This document shows positions 8,253 to 16,228 of a stretch of DNA of 64,000 nucleotides, one piece after another. Location of the stretch: the NCBI GenBank assembly GCA_047974625.1, contig JBKECK010000077.1:1-64000 (forward strand). The letters are read 5' to 3'. How positions within the stretch are numbered: position 1 is the first letter of the stretch; each line of letters starts with the position of its first letter. The notes under the pieces were generated by a model, which was not told the DNA's origin, searched no databases, and saw nothing but the letters and a program-made list of their open reading frames with translations. The position numbers and the translations under genes are program-made. The stretch comes from CADEDH01 sp047974625. Lineage in GTDB: Bacteria; Actinomycetota; Acidimicrobiia; Acidimicrobiales; SZUA-35.

Positions 8253-8678
8253 CCAACGGGCCCACCCGCCCCGCCTGGCCGCGATCCTGAAATCGTGCCC
8301 TCCCGCTCGCCGGGCCCGTTCCGGCGGTCAATTTCTCCCACTTCTGGGCGATCTATCCCGGGCCGCATCCGTGTCGATACCCAGAGTCAACAAGCACGAA
8401 TTGGCCTTAATATGCTCAAATCCAAGACCACACGAAACTGACTCGACGCTGGACCGACGCCGGTGGCGTGGCCCCCCGGTCGGCCACCGGCCCTTCGGCC
8501 AAGATCTCATCGCTCGATCCCGTCGGTGGCCATGGGCTATCCGCTGGCCCCTGTACCCCCGATATCTTCTCCGGCCGCCGATGATTGAGCGGTCCAACCG
8601 GGTTGATGGCCGTGGGCAGATTCCACCAGGAACCGCCGGCCCACCTCAGAACACATCACAGGCACAGGAGGGCGACCA
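8253..8678 (+). other. Intergenic region, locally AT-richer, upstream of the ABC transporter operon
   Basis: No convincing gene. A long-loop inverted repeat (AACGGGCCC at 8255-8263, GGGCCCGTT at 8312-8320) follows the CcdA gene. Positions ~8325-8450 are noticeably richer in A/T and include TAATATGCT (8408-8416), a possible -10 region for the following operon. An open frame from a GTG at 8371 reaches the next start codon with an ATGA overlap, but its codon use is unlike genes in this window. Confidence 0.5.
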
Positions 8679-9938
8679 ATGAACGACGGCCCAGCGAGTC
8701 CGGGCGCGACACCCCCACACGACACGACACCCCCACACGACACGACACCCCCACACGACACGACACCCCCCCACCGCCTCATCTCCCGGCGGGAGCTGAT
8801 CCGCCGGGCCGGGCTCTGGACCGCCGGCCTGGCCGTATCCCCCACGATCCTGGCCGCGTGTGGAACCGCCGACAACCAGGCCGCCACCAGCGGGTCGGCC
8901 AGCGAGAGCACCTCGGCTCCGCCGGCGGGCGCCAGCGGTGCCACGGGCTCGACCATAAAGGTGGCCACCTACGGGGGCTTCTTCGAGGAGAACTTCCGTG
9001 AGTTCTACCCCCGGTTCACCGAGGAGACCGGCATCACCGTGGAGTCGGTACCGGAACCCGACGACAGCGAATGGGTGATCCAGCTCCAGCAGGCAGCCCA
9101 GTCCGGAACCACCCTCGCCGACGTCTCGATCCTCAACAACATCAGCCTGAAGCGAGGAATCAAGGGCGACATTATTCACAGCTACAGCCTCACCGACATA
9201 CCCAATTCCCAGTATCTGGCCGACGGGTTCATCGCCACCAACGACACCGACGACGTGGTGGGCATCGGCGCACTGTCCTGGTACTACACCCTAGTTTCCA
9301 ACACCGACAAGGTACCGGAGAGCCCCACCTCGTGGGCCACCCTGTGGGACCCCATATGGGCCAATCAGGTGGCATTGATGACCGGCCCATACCCGTCCTT
9401 CCTGCTCGACATCACCGCGGCCGCGTGGTATCCCGGCGAGGCGATCCTCGACACCCAGACCGGTGCCGCGGAGGTCATGAACAAGCTGGCCGAGCTCAAA
9501 CCGAACGTGAAGCTCTGGTGGCGTGACGAATCCACCGCCCAGCCGGACTACAACTCGGGAGAGGTGAGCATCGGCCAGTTCTTCCACGACATCGCCAGCT
9601 ACGCCGCCAGCGAGGGTGAGCCCCTCCGTAGCGTGTTCCCGACCGAGGGGGCTGTGCTGGATTCCGGCCTGTGGGCGATCTCGTCGACCACGGCTGAGCC
9701 CGAGGCCTCGGTTACGTTCGTCGACTGGATGTGCCAGCCCTCAATCCAGGAGGAGCTGGCGATGACGTTGGGAACATCGCCGACGGTGGCCAGGGAGCAC
9801 ATGGCCCTCACCGACGACGACTACGAGACGATCTCCGGGCCGGGCCCCGAGGCAGCGATCCAGCCGAACTTCCGCATCTACGAAGAGTGGGAGTCTTGGC
9901 TCAACGAGAAGTGGGCCGAACTGATCTACGCGGACTAG
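8679..9938 (+). CDS. Polyamine-type ABC transporter solute-binding Tat lipoprotein
   Basis: A 419-residue PotD/PotF-like (SBP_bac_1/8 fold) substrate-binding protein. The N-terminus is unusual: about 32 residues of (TPPHDT)-type repeat precede a twin-arginine signal (S36-R-R-E-L) and a lipobox LAAC with Cys61, so export by Tat and lipidation are likely. The mature part starts 'STIKVATYGGFFEENFREFYPRFTEETGI' and includes 'WATLWDPIWANQVAL' and 'LDSGLWAISSTT', typical for spermidine/putrescine-type binding proteins. An AGGAGGG ribosome binding site precedes the ATG. It is the first gene of a four-gene transporter operon. The actual ligand (polyamine, Fe3+, phosphonate, thiamine) cannot be fixed from sequence. 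Confidence 0.85.
   Translation: MNDGPASPGATPPHDTTPPHDTTPPHDTTPPHRLISRRELIRRAGLWTAGLAVSPTILAACGTADNQAATSGSASESTSAPPAGASGATGSTIKVATYGGFFEENFREFYPRFTEETGITVESVPEPDDSEWVIQLQQAAQSGTTLADVSILNNISLKRGIKGDIIHSYSLTDIPNSQYLADGFIATNDTDDVVGIGALSWYYTLVSNTDKVPESPTSWATLWDPIWANQVALMTGPYPSFLLDITAAAWYPGEAILDTQTGAAEVMNKLAELKPNVKLWWRDESTAQPDYNSGEVSIGQFFHDIASYAASEGEPLRSVFPTEGAVLDSGLWAISSTTAEPEASVTFVDWMCQPSIQEELAMTLGTSPTVAREHMALTDDDYETISGPGPEAAIQPNFRIYEEWESWLNEKWAELIYAD
8709..8774 (+). repeat. 18-bp tandem repeat coding for TPPHDT
   Basis: Three full copies and one partial copy of an 18-bp unit, almost identical at DNA level, lie in the first 100 bp of the Tat-lipoprotein gene. The repeat sits before the twin-arginine motif, in the n-region of the signal peptide. 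The repeat is in frame, so copy-number changes would alter length without a frameshift. Confidence 0.9.
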
Positions 9939-9949
9939 TTCACAAGATC

Positions 9950-11032
9950 ATGGCGGCGGCGGTACAACTCTCCCTACGGGGCCTCACCAAGAACTTCGGC
10001 GACGTGGTGGCCGCGGACGACGTCTCGGTGGAGATCCCGGCCGGGGCCCTGGTGTCCTTCCTCGGGCCGTCGGGCTGCGGCAAGACGACGGTGTGCCGGA
10101 TCATCGCCGGGTTGGAGCAGCCCACCGCGGGAACGGTGTGGCTGGACGACACCGACGTCACCGGTCAACCCGCCCACGAACGGAGCGTCGGCATGGTCTT
10201 CCAGTCACTCGCCCTGTTCCCCCACCTCGATGTGGCCCAGAACATCGGATACCCCCTGCGCATCGCCGGGAGCAGGCGCGGCGAGATCCGGGAGCGGGTG
10301 GACGAGCTCCTGGACATGGTGCAGCTGCCGGGGTTCGGGAGCCGGCCGGTCCAGCAGCTGTCGGGCGGGCAACGCCAGCGGGTGGCGATCGCCCGGGCGC
10401 TCGCCCGCCAACCATCACTGTTCCTCCTGGACGAGCCCATGTCGGCACTCGACGCCAACCTGCGGGAGACCCTGCAGATCGAACTCCGCCTACTCCAGCG
10501 GCGTCTCGGCGTCACCACCATCATGGTGACCCACGATCAGCGCGAGGCGATGACGATGTCAGACCTCGTAGTCGTCATGAACAACGGCCGGATCGAACAG
10601 ACCGGCCCCCCACTCGAGGTGTACCGGCGGCCGGACACTGCCTTCGTGGCCCGGTTCATGGGCACCACCAACCTGCTGCCGGCCAAGATAGTCGATTCGG
10701 CCACGGTGGAGATCGCCGGCGGGCACACCCTGGATCTGCCGTCGAGCGCCCACGGCCGGGAGCCGGGGGGCACCATCCTGCTCTCGGCCCGGCCCGGGGA
10801 TTCGACCATCCGACCCTCCGCCGAACCGGACGCCCCCCGGACCCCGAACTCGCTCACCGGCCAGGTCGTCTTCATCCGTGACCTGGGCACCACCTTCGAG
10901 TGCTTCGTCGACTGCGGCCTGGACGAGAATCTGGTGGCCTCGGGGTTCAGCCGGGACCTGCCCCCAGTCGGGCCGGGCGACCCGGTCGAGGTCCAGCTCC
11001 ACCCCGACCGTTGCGTCGCCGTCGAGCCGTGA
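9950..11032 (+). CDS. ABC transporter ATP-binding protein, PotA-like
   Basis: A 360-residue ATPase with all nucleotide-binding motifs: Walker A GPSGCGKTT, Q-loop 'GMVFQSLALFPHLDV', signature LSGGQ, Walker B 'LFLLDEPMSALD' and H-loop 'VTHDQREAMTM'. The C-terminal ~110 residues form a TOBE-type domain, as in PotA, MalK and FbpC, the group that powers polyamine, sugar and iron importers. The ATG at 9950 is 11 bp after the binding-protein stop and starts before the conserved 'LSLRGLTKNFGDVVAADDVS'. It overlaps the next permease gene by 4 bp (GTGA). The neighbours suggest it energises import of the ligand bound by the Tat lipoprotein. Confidence 0.9.
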   Translation: MAAAVQLSLRGLTKNFGDVVAADDVSVEIPAGALVSFLGPSGCGKTTVCRIIAGLEQPTAGTVWLDDTDVTGQPAHERSVGMVFQSLALFPHLDVAQNIGYPLRIAGSRRGEIRERVDELLDMVQLPGFGSRPVQQLSGGQRQRVAIARALARQPSLFLLDEPMSALDANLRETLQIELRLLQRRLGVTTIMVTHDQREAMTMSDLVVVMNNGRIEQTGPPLEVYRRPDTAFVARFMGTTNLLPAKIVDSATVEIAGGHTLDLPSSAHGREPGGTILLSARPGDSTIRPSAEPDAPRTPNSLTGQVVFIRDLGTTFECFVDCGLDENLVASGFSRDLPPVGPGDPVEVQLHPDRCVAVEP

Positions 11033-11910
11033 CCGCCCCGAGGCCCCGCGCCCCCGGCTGGAAGCGGTACGCCATCATGGGGGCACCGCTCACCGTGCTG
11101 GCCGTGTTCTTCCTCGTGCCGTTCGCCATGGTCGTGGCCGCCAGCTTCTACCGGAACGTCGACGGCGGCTTCTACGAGCCGGCGTTCGTGCTGGACTCCT
11201 GGGAACGCCTCGCCGCCCCATACCACCTCGACCGCATCGTGTTCTCGGTCCTGATCTGCCTGCTCGTGGCCGCCCTCACCACCGCGGCCGCCTTCCCCTT
11301 CACCTGGTTCCTGACCCGGATGACCCCCCGGCGGCAGGTGACGCTGCTGGTCGTGGTTCTGGCCTCGATGACCCTGTCCGAGGCCATCGTCGGGTTCAGC
11401 TGGCACCTCCTGCTCGGGCGGTCCACGGGTATCGGCCGGATCCTGGTGTGGGTGGGCCTGACCGACACGGCGACGGCCTACACCCCGGGCTTCTGGGCCG
11501 TGGTGATCGGCTTGAGCTATTCGGTGTTCCCCTACTGTGTCCTCGTCCTGTTCCCGCCCCTACGGGCCATCGGGCAGCAGCTCATCGAAGCGGCGGGGAC
11601 CCTGGGGGCGTCCCCGTTCCAGACCTTCACCAGCGTGGTGTGGCCCCTGGCCCGGCCGGCGGTGACGGCATCGTTCCTGCTCGGCTTCGTCTTCACCCTG
11701 GGGATCAACGTCGTCGTCGAACAGTTGGGTCGGCCGGAGCACTGGACTCTGGCCGTGCTGATATCGGACGCCGCGTCGAGCCAGGCCAACACCCCGCTCG
11801 CTTCGGCCCTGGCCGTGTTCGTGGCCCTCGTCAGCCTGGGTGTGGTAGCCCTGGTTAGCGTCGTTGAGTCGCGTCTCGACCCATCGGCGGCCCGACGCCG
11901 GGGCGGTTGA
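11029..11910 (+). CDS. ABC transporter permease, PotB-like
   Basis: A 293-residue inner-membrane permease with about six hydrophobic helices. The conserved cytoplasmic EAA loop appears as 'EAAGTLGASPFQTFTSVVWPLARPAV', the docking site for the ATPase. The long first periplasmic loop with 'SFYRNVDGGFYEPAFVLDSWERL' is typical of PotB/HisM-type subunits. The GTG start at 11029 overlaps the ATPase stop codon (GTGA), and the end overlaps the second permease. It forms the heteromeric channel of the importer with the following gene. Confidence 0.88.
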   Translation: MTAPRPRAPGWKRYAIMGAPLTVLAVFFLVPFAMVVAASFYRNVDGGFYEPAFVLDSWERLAAPYHLDRIVFSVLICLLVAALTTAAAFPFTWFLTRMTPRRQVTLLVVVLASMTLSEAIVGFSWHLLLGRSTGIGRILVWVGLTDTATAYTPGFWAVVIGLSYSVFPYCVLVLFPPLRAIGQQLIEAAGTLGASPFQTFTSVVWPLARPAVTASFLLGFVFTLGINVVVEQLGRPEHWTLAVLISDAASSQANTPLASALAVFVALVSLGVVALVSVVESRLDPSAARRRGG

Positions 11911-12743
11911 GCGGGATGAAGCTGTTCAGGGTGGCCGTCGTCTCGGCGGTGGTGCTGTTCCTGGCCGGGCCCGTGCTCATCGTGGCGATCGCCTCGCTCA
12001 ACGAGGGCCGGTACCTGGACTTCCCGGTGGAGGACTACTCGCTCAGGTGGTACGCCGACCTGTTCACCGATCCGCTGTGGCGCGCCGCCATGCGGAACTC
12101 CCTGATCGTCGCCCTGTCGAGCGCGACCCTGGCCGTGGCCATCGCCCTCCCTCTCGCCTATTCCCTCCACACGTACCGTCCCCGGTTCGGGACGGTCCTG
12201 TTCGGGCTCGGTCTGCTGCCGTTCATGCTCCCGCCGGTCATCTCGGCCATCTCGATGCTGGTCTTCTGGGGCGAGCTCGGCCGCCCGGGACGGATCGAGA
12301 ACGTCATCGCGGCCCACGCCGTCTTCTTCTCGAGCGTGCCGCTGCTCACCATCACCCTGGCCCTGCGTTCCCTCGACCCGATGACGGGCGAAGCGGCCAC
12401 CACCCTCGGGGCGTCACCAGCGGTGCGGTTCCGCACCGTCACCCTGCCCCTGCTGCGGCCCAGTATCACCACCGGATTCGTCATCACCCTCATCCTGAGC
12501 CTCAACGAGTACATCATCTCGTTCGTGGTCGCCCAGGCCGCGTTCGAGACCCTCCCCATCAAGGTCTTCAATTCGTTGCGGTACGGCTTCACCCCCACCG
12601 TGGCCGCCATGGCCGTGGTCTTCACCCTGATCAGCGTGGTTGTGCTGGCCGCCCTGGCCCGCTTCACCGACCTGGGGGCCCTAACCGACACGGGTCCGGA
12701 ACCCGAGGGTCCGTCCCCGTCCCCGGATCAGCCGGCCGTATAG
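11907..12743 (+). CDS. ABC transporter permease, PotC-like
   Basis: A 278-residue second permease, with six helices and an EAA loop 'GEAATTLGASPAVRFRTVTLPLLRPSI'. The region 'GRYLDFPVEDYSLRWYADLFTDPLWRAAMRNSLIVAL' closely follows the PotC pattern. The TTG at 11907 overlaps the previous stop (TTGA), matching the 4-bp overlap of the two upstream genes; an ATG at 11916 is an equally usable start. Its 3' end overlaps the convergent SDR gene by 16 bp. This completes a binding protein-ATPase-permease-permease set. Confidence 0.88.
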   Translation: MSGMKLFRVAVVSAVVLFLAGPVLIVAIASLNEGRYLDFPVEDYSLRWYADLFTDPLWRAAMRNSLIVALSSATLAVAIALPLAYSLHTYRPRFGTVLFGLGLLPFMLPPVISAISMLVFWGELGRPGRIENVIAAHAVFFSSVPLLTITLALRSLDPMTGEAATTLGASPAVRFRTVTLPLLRPSITTGFVITLILSLNEYIISFVVAQAAFETLPIKVFNSLRYGFTPTVAAMAVVFTLISVVVLAALARFTDLGALTDTGPEPEGPSPSPDQPAV

Positions 12744-13552
12744 CCCACGTCGACGCGGACGTCGGTGCCGGTCATGGCGGTGGCGTCGAGGGCGACGTGT
12801 TCGATGGTGACGGCGATCTCGTCCGGTTCGGCCACCCGGTCGAGCAGCATCCGGGCGAGGTCCCTGATGTTGGCCTCCTCCAGCTCACGGCTCGACAGGT
12901 TCCGGCGGGCGGCCGCCACCTGCTCTCGCAGCATCGCCGTGCGGGTGGCGCCCGGGCTGACACAGTTCACCCGGGCCCGGCCCCGGAGCTCGGCAGCCAG
13001 GTTGACCACGAAACCCATGACAGCCGCCTTGCTGGCCCCGTAGGCGCTCTGGCGGTCCCGGCCCCGCACCCCCGACACCGAGCCGACCACGACGATCCCC
13101 GCCCCGGGCACCAAGCGGTTGAGCAGGGCCTGGGTGATGAAGTACGGGGCGACCAGGTTGACGGCCATCATCTCGTCGAACTCGGCTCGGGTGGTTTCAC
13201 CGAACGCCCCGGCGATATCCCGGCCCGCCGAGTGGACCACCGCGGCCACAGGTCGATCCCCCACCGCGGCGACGATGGCGTCCACGGCCGCACCGGTGCC
13301 GACGTCGGCGACCACGGCTCGGGCGGCTCCCCCGGTCGACTCGATGATGGTCACCGTACGGGCCAGCACGTCGGGCCGGCGGCCCACGCACACCACGGAC
13401 AGGCCCCTTCGGGCCAGGCGGACGGCGGTGGCAGCCCCGATCCCGGAACCACCCCCGGTCACCACGGCCACCCCGTCTCGGTTCGATCCGGTGGGGGCCG
13501 ACGTGGATCCGGCCCCCACCGGCGGATCGACCGGCTCCACAGGTTCGGTCAC
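12728..13552 (-). CDS. Short-chain dehydrogenase/reductase (SDR)
   Basis: A 274-residue classical SDR. The NAD(P)-binding glycine motif is T-G-G-G-S-G-I-G in 'VVTGGGSGIGAATAVRLARRG'. The cofactor-specificity region is 'VVCVGRRPDVL', the structural motif 'VHSAGRD' replaces NNAG, and the catalytic Ser and Y-G-A-S-K are in 'VGSVSGVRGRDRQSAYGASKAAV'. It reduces or oxidises an alcohol/ketone pair; substrate unknown. The unusual acidic Pro-rich N-terminus of about 20 residues precedes the Rossmann fold. The gene lies 2 bp after the upstream alpha/beta hydrolase gene on the same strand, so they are probably cotranscribed. Its 3' end overlaps the PotC-like gene. Confidence 0.85.
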   Translation of the reverse strand: MTEPVEPVDPPVGAGSTSAPTGSNRDGVAVVTGGGSGIGAATAVRLARRGLSVVCVGRRPDVLARTVTIIESTGGAARAVVADVGTGAAVDAIVAAVGDRPVAAVVHSAGRDIAGAFGETTRAEFDEMMAVNLVAPYFITQALLNRLVPGAGIVVVGSVSGVRGRDRQSAYGASKAAVMGFVVNLAAELRGRARVNCVSPGATRTAMLREQVAAARRNLSSRELEEANIRDLARMLLDRVAEPDEIAVTIEHVALDATAMTGTDVRVDVGYTAG

Positions 13553-13554
13553 GG

Positions 13555-14526
13555 TCAGGGAACGTCGGCCAGGCCGCCGGGGGTGTCGTCCCGGGGATGG
13601 AGCTGGTGCGGTGGCTGTTTCGGCTCGCCGTCGGCGGGCACGGTGCGGGCCAGGAATTCGATCACGGCGTCGGTGAAGATGTCGTTGCGATCCCCCGCCA
13701 CCATGTGGGCAGCGTCGGTCACGTTGACAAACTCGGCGTGGGGGCAGCTGTCGAGGAAACTCTGCGCCCCGTCCATGCTCAGGATGTCCGACAGGCCACC
13801 CCGGACCAGCAGGGTGGGCAGGGTCAGGCGGCGGGCACAGGCCTCCAGGTGCTCGGTGCGTTTGTCCAGCTCCCGGTTGCGGCCGATGAAGGCCGGATCC
13901 CAGTGCCAGTAGTACCGCCCGTTCCCGCCGAGCCGAACGTTCTTGGCCAGGCCGTCGAGCTTGCGGGGTCGGGGCCGGTGGGGCTGGTAGCTGGCGATCG
14001 CCTCTGCCACCTCGTCGAGGCTGGCGAAGCCGTCGGGGGCCTGGCGCATGAAATCGATGATCCGGTCGGCCCCGTCCGGTTCGATCCGGGGGGCGATGTC
14101 CACCAGTACCAGGGCGGTGGCGTCCACCAGATCGTCCCCGCAGGCGTGCAGGCTCACCCCGCCCCCCATGGACGCCCCCACCAGGACGGGGCGGTGGCCA
14201 CCGAGGGCGTCGATCACCGACACCAGGTCGTTGACCATGTCCCGCTGGTCATAGTGCCCCGCCTCCGACCAGGAGGAGTCACCGTGGCCGCGGGCGTCGA
14301 TGGCGACGGCCCGGTACCCGGCGTCGCCCAAGATCTGCCCGGCGCCCTTCCAGGCGTGGCGGGTCTGTCCGCCCCCGTGTTGCAGGATGACGAGCGGACC
14401 GTCCACGGGCCCCCAGGCGTCACCGGCGATGGTGATCCCGTCGGCCCCCGGCCAAGTGAGCATCGGCTCCGGCGCGCCCGGAAGGCGTGTCCGTGCGGCA
14501 CCTGCCCCACCACGAGTCTCGGTCAT
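13555..14526 (-). CDS. Alpha/beta hydrolase
   Basis: A 323-residue alpha/beta-fold hydrolase. The oxyanion-hole segment is 'LQHGGGQTRHAWKGAGQILGDAGYRAVAIDARGHGDS', the nucleophile elbow G-A-S-M-G-G, and the C-terminal catalytic His 'NVTDAAHMVAGDRNDIF'. An acid residue before it ('LVRGGLSDILSMDGAQ') completes the triad. Similar proteins are esterases, epoxide hydrolases or C-C bond hydrolases; the substrate is unknown. A polar Pro/Gln tail of ~25 residues extends past the fold. The ATG at 14526 was chosen because it directly precedes the folded domain; the longer open frame upstream overlaps the next gene. Likely operon with the SDR. Confidence 0.82.
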   Translation of the reverse strand: MTETRGGAGAARTRLPGAPEPMLTWPGADGITIAGDAWGPVDGPLVILQHGGGQTRHAWKGAGQILGDAGYRAVAIDARGHGDSSWSEAGHYDQRDMVNDLVSVIDALGGHRPVLVGASMGGGVSLHACGDDLVDATALVLVDIAPRIEPDGADRIIDFMRQAPDGFASLDEVAEAIASYQPHRPRPRKLDGLAKNVRLGGNGRYYWHWDPAFIGRNRELDKRTEHLEACARRLTLPTLLVRGGLSDILSMDGAQSFLDSCPHAEFVNVTDAAHMVAGDRNDIFTDAVIEFLARTVPADGEPKQPPHQLHPRDDTPGGLADVP

Positions 14527-14642
14527 GCTTGGTCCCGCCCCTTCCCTGGCTTCTGAACGGCCGAACGCCAACCCCACATTCGACGTCCCGTGTCGATCCG
14601 GACCGACCGTACCATTCGGGCGCGGCGGGGGGCACGGCCAGG

Positions 14643-15173
14643 TCACGAGGCGGATGGGAGGCGGCGTTGGGGCAGGGGTAGGGGTCGGGCGCACACCGGC
14701 GGGTCCGGCACCGACTGGAGGTGGCGACCCGGCGTGTCCAGGTTGGACCGGGGTTCGACCCGGGGCGACCACGGCACAGCGCTGGGCTCGAATAGTTCGA
14801 GCAGGACCCGCTCGGGTGCCTCGACGGTCAAGTAGCTGCCGTCGAGGTAGCGCTGCACCCCGCGGACGAGCGCGATCCCGGCCTCGATCATCTCCTCGGC
14901 CAGGCGTTCGATTCCGGGCACGGTCAGGCAGATGTGGGTGCAAACGTCCTCGGCCGGCCCACCGGTGCCGACGGCCCGGGGCGGTCGGCCGTGGAGGTGC
15001 AGCCGGGTGGACCCCACGGCCATGACCACGTTGCGGGCCCCGGCGTAGACGAAATCGGCCACGACCGCGGCGTCGAACCAGCGTCGATGGAACTCGAGCG
15101 ACGGGTCGAAGTCGTTGCTGGCCAGGTGAATGTGATGTACCGAAGCTCGCCACGGCGACATGAGCATCGACAT
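14643..15173 (-). CDS. VOC-family (glyoxalase-fold) protein
   Basis: A 176-residue vicinal-oxygen-chelate protein. The N-terminal 'VHHIHLASNDFDPSLEFHRRWFD' and C-terminal 'DGSYLTVEAPERVLLELFEP' are the usual first and last strands of the VOC fold and provide likely metal ligands (an early His, a late Glu). 'ICLTVPGIERLAEEMIEAGIAL' is the second module. Members include glyoxalase I, dioxygenases and epimerases, so the reaction is open. The ATG at 15173 has a strong AAGGAAAGG ribosome binding site. The C-terminal ~35 residues are Pro/Arg-rich and probably disordered. Confidence 0.78.
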   Translation of the reverse strand: MSMLMSPWRASVHHIHLASNDFDPSLEFHRRWFDAAVVADFVYAGARNVVMAVGSTRLHLHGRPPRAVGTGGPAEDVCTHICLTVPGIERLAEEMIEAGIALVRGVQRYLDGSYLTVEAPERVLLELFEPSAVPWSPRVEPRSNLDTPGRHLQSVPDPPVCARPLPLPQRRLPSAS

Positions 15174-15295
15174 CCTTTCCTTCTCGGCACGGGTCGGCGG
15201 ATCTCCCGGGTGGGACGCGTGACGGCTACCCCAGGGAGCGGCCCGGGGGGCAGAGCCAGGATTCATCTCGTCACGAATCCGTAACCATTGTGGCG

Positions 15296-16042
15296 TCAGG
15301 AGCGTCCAAAACCCGCGATCCGGTCACCCGCCCCCGACATCGGGTAGTGGGCGGCGTACTCGAACCCGAGGCCGTCGGCCAGGCCAAGATCCTGCTGGTG
15401 CCGGTAGAGGTCCTTGTAAGCGGCTATCGAATCGGCACTGTTGGCCGCGATCAACCCGGCCATCTCGGCCACGGTCGCGTCAAGCTCCCCCGCCGGCACC
15501 GACGCCGCCGCCAGGCCGATGACGGCCGCTTCGTGCCCGAGGAACGTCCGCCCGGTGAACGACAGCTCCCGGGCCCGGGTGATACCCACCGCCGCGGCGA
15601 GCCGGGCACTCATGCCCCAGGTGGGCCGGAGTCCGAACTTGGCGTGCGTATCCCCCATCTTGGCGTCGTCGGCGCACACCATCAGGTCGCAGGCCAGGGC
15701 CAGCTCGAGCGCGCCGGTGAAACAAAAGCCGTTGACCTTGGCGATGGTGGTCTTCGGCATGGTCGACAGCAGGTCGGTGACCCGCCGGGCCGGGGCGTTG
15801 AGGGAGTCCGACACGTCCCCGCCGTCGACGGGGGCCTCGGCCAGGGCCTTCAGGTCGACCCCGGCGCTGAATGCCCGACCCGTTCCGGTCACGACGACGA
15901 CGCGCACCGACCCGTCGTCGGCGGCCAGGGCGAGCGCATCCCCGAGCTCCTCGAGCAGGGCCGGTGTCAGCGCGTTGAGCGCGTCGGGACGGTTGAGGGT
16001 GAGGGTCCGGACCGGACCCGCGTCGGCAGGGAGAACCAGCAT
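15296..16042 (-). CDS. Enoyl-CoA hydratase/isomerase (crotonase) family protein
   Basis: A 248-residue crotonase-fold protein. It has the CoA-binding 'TLNRPDALNALTPALLEEL', the oxyanion-hole 'GRAFSAGVDLKALAEA', and 'AKVNGFCFTGALELALACDLMVC' with one of the two Glu residues used by hydratases (A-L-E-L). The second catalytic Glu position, normally in P-E-x-x-L-G, is replaced ('THAKFGLRPTWG'), so simple hydratase activity is doubtful; isomerase or hydrolase activity is possible. The ATG at 16042 lies next to a divergent promoter region shared with the SulP gene. An AACACT box 6 nt before the ATG may be a leaderless -10. Confidence 0.8.
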   Translation of the reverse strand: MLVLPADAGPVRTLTLNRPDALNALTPALLEELGDALALAADDGSVRVVVVTGTGRAFSAGVDLKALAEAPVDGGDVSDSLNAPARRVTDLLSTMPKTTIAKVNGFCFTGALELALACDLMVCADDAKMGDTHAKFGLRPTWGMSARLAAAVGITRARELSFTGRTFLGHEAAVIGLAAASVPAGELDATVAEMAGLIAANSADSIAAYKDLYRHQQDLGLADGLGFEYAAHYPMSGAGDRIAGFGRS

Positions 16043-16228
16043 GGCGCCAGTGTTCCAGGAGGCCGGGCCCCGATGCGAGCGCCGGCCCCCGGGCCGGGAT
16101 CGGGGAATCGATTGATCGGCCCCGCGCGCCTCCCTACGATGACGGCCGCGCCCCCCCGATGCGCCGCCGCTCCACGGCCGCACCACGCGCCTGTCGCCCG
16201 GCGCAGCACCCAGATCGGAGCCGAACCG

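Noticed and set aside
8371..8682. 103-codon plus-strand frame ending in an ATGA overlap with the Tat-lipoprotein start
   Set aside because: Third-position base use is unlike genes in this window, there is no ribosome binding site, and the peptide resembles nothing; it covers the AT-richer promoter region.
8700..8775. Short direct repeats considered as a CRISPR array
   Set aside because: Units are contiguous without spacers and keep the reading frame of the lipoprotein gene. The same reasoning applies to the repeats at 35227, 36857, 38092 and 42690.
15290..16228. Long upstream extension of the SulP reading frame
   Set aside because: It is antisense to a clear crotonase gene, and the conserved SulP domain begins just after the TTG at 16229.
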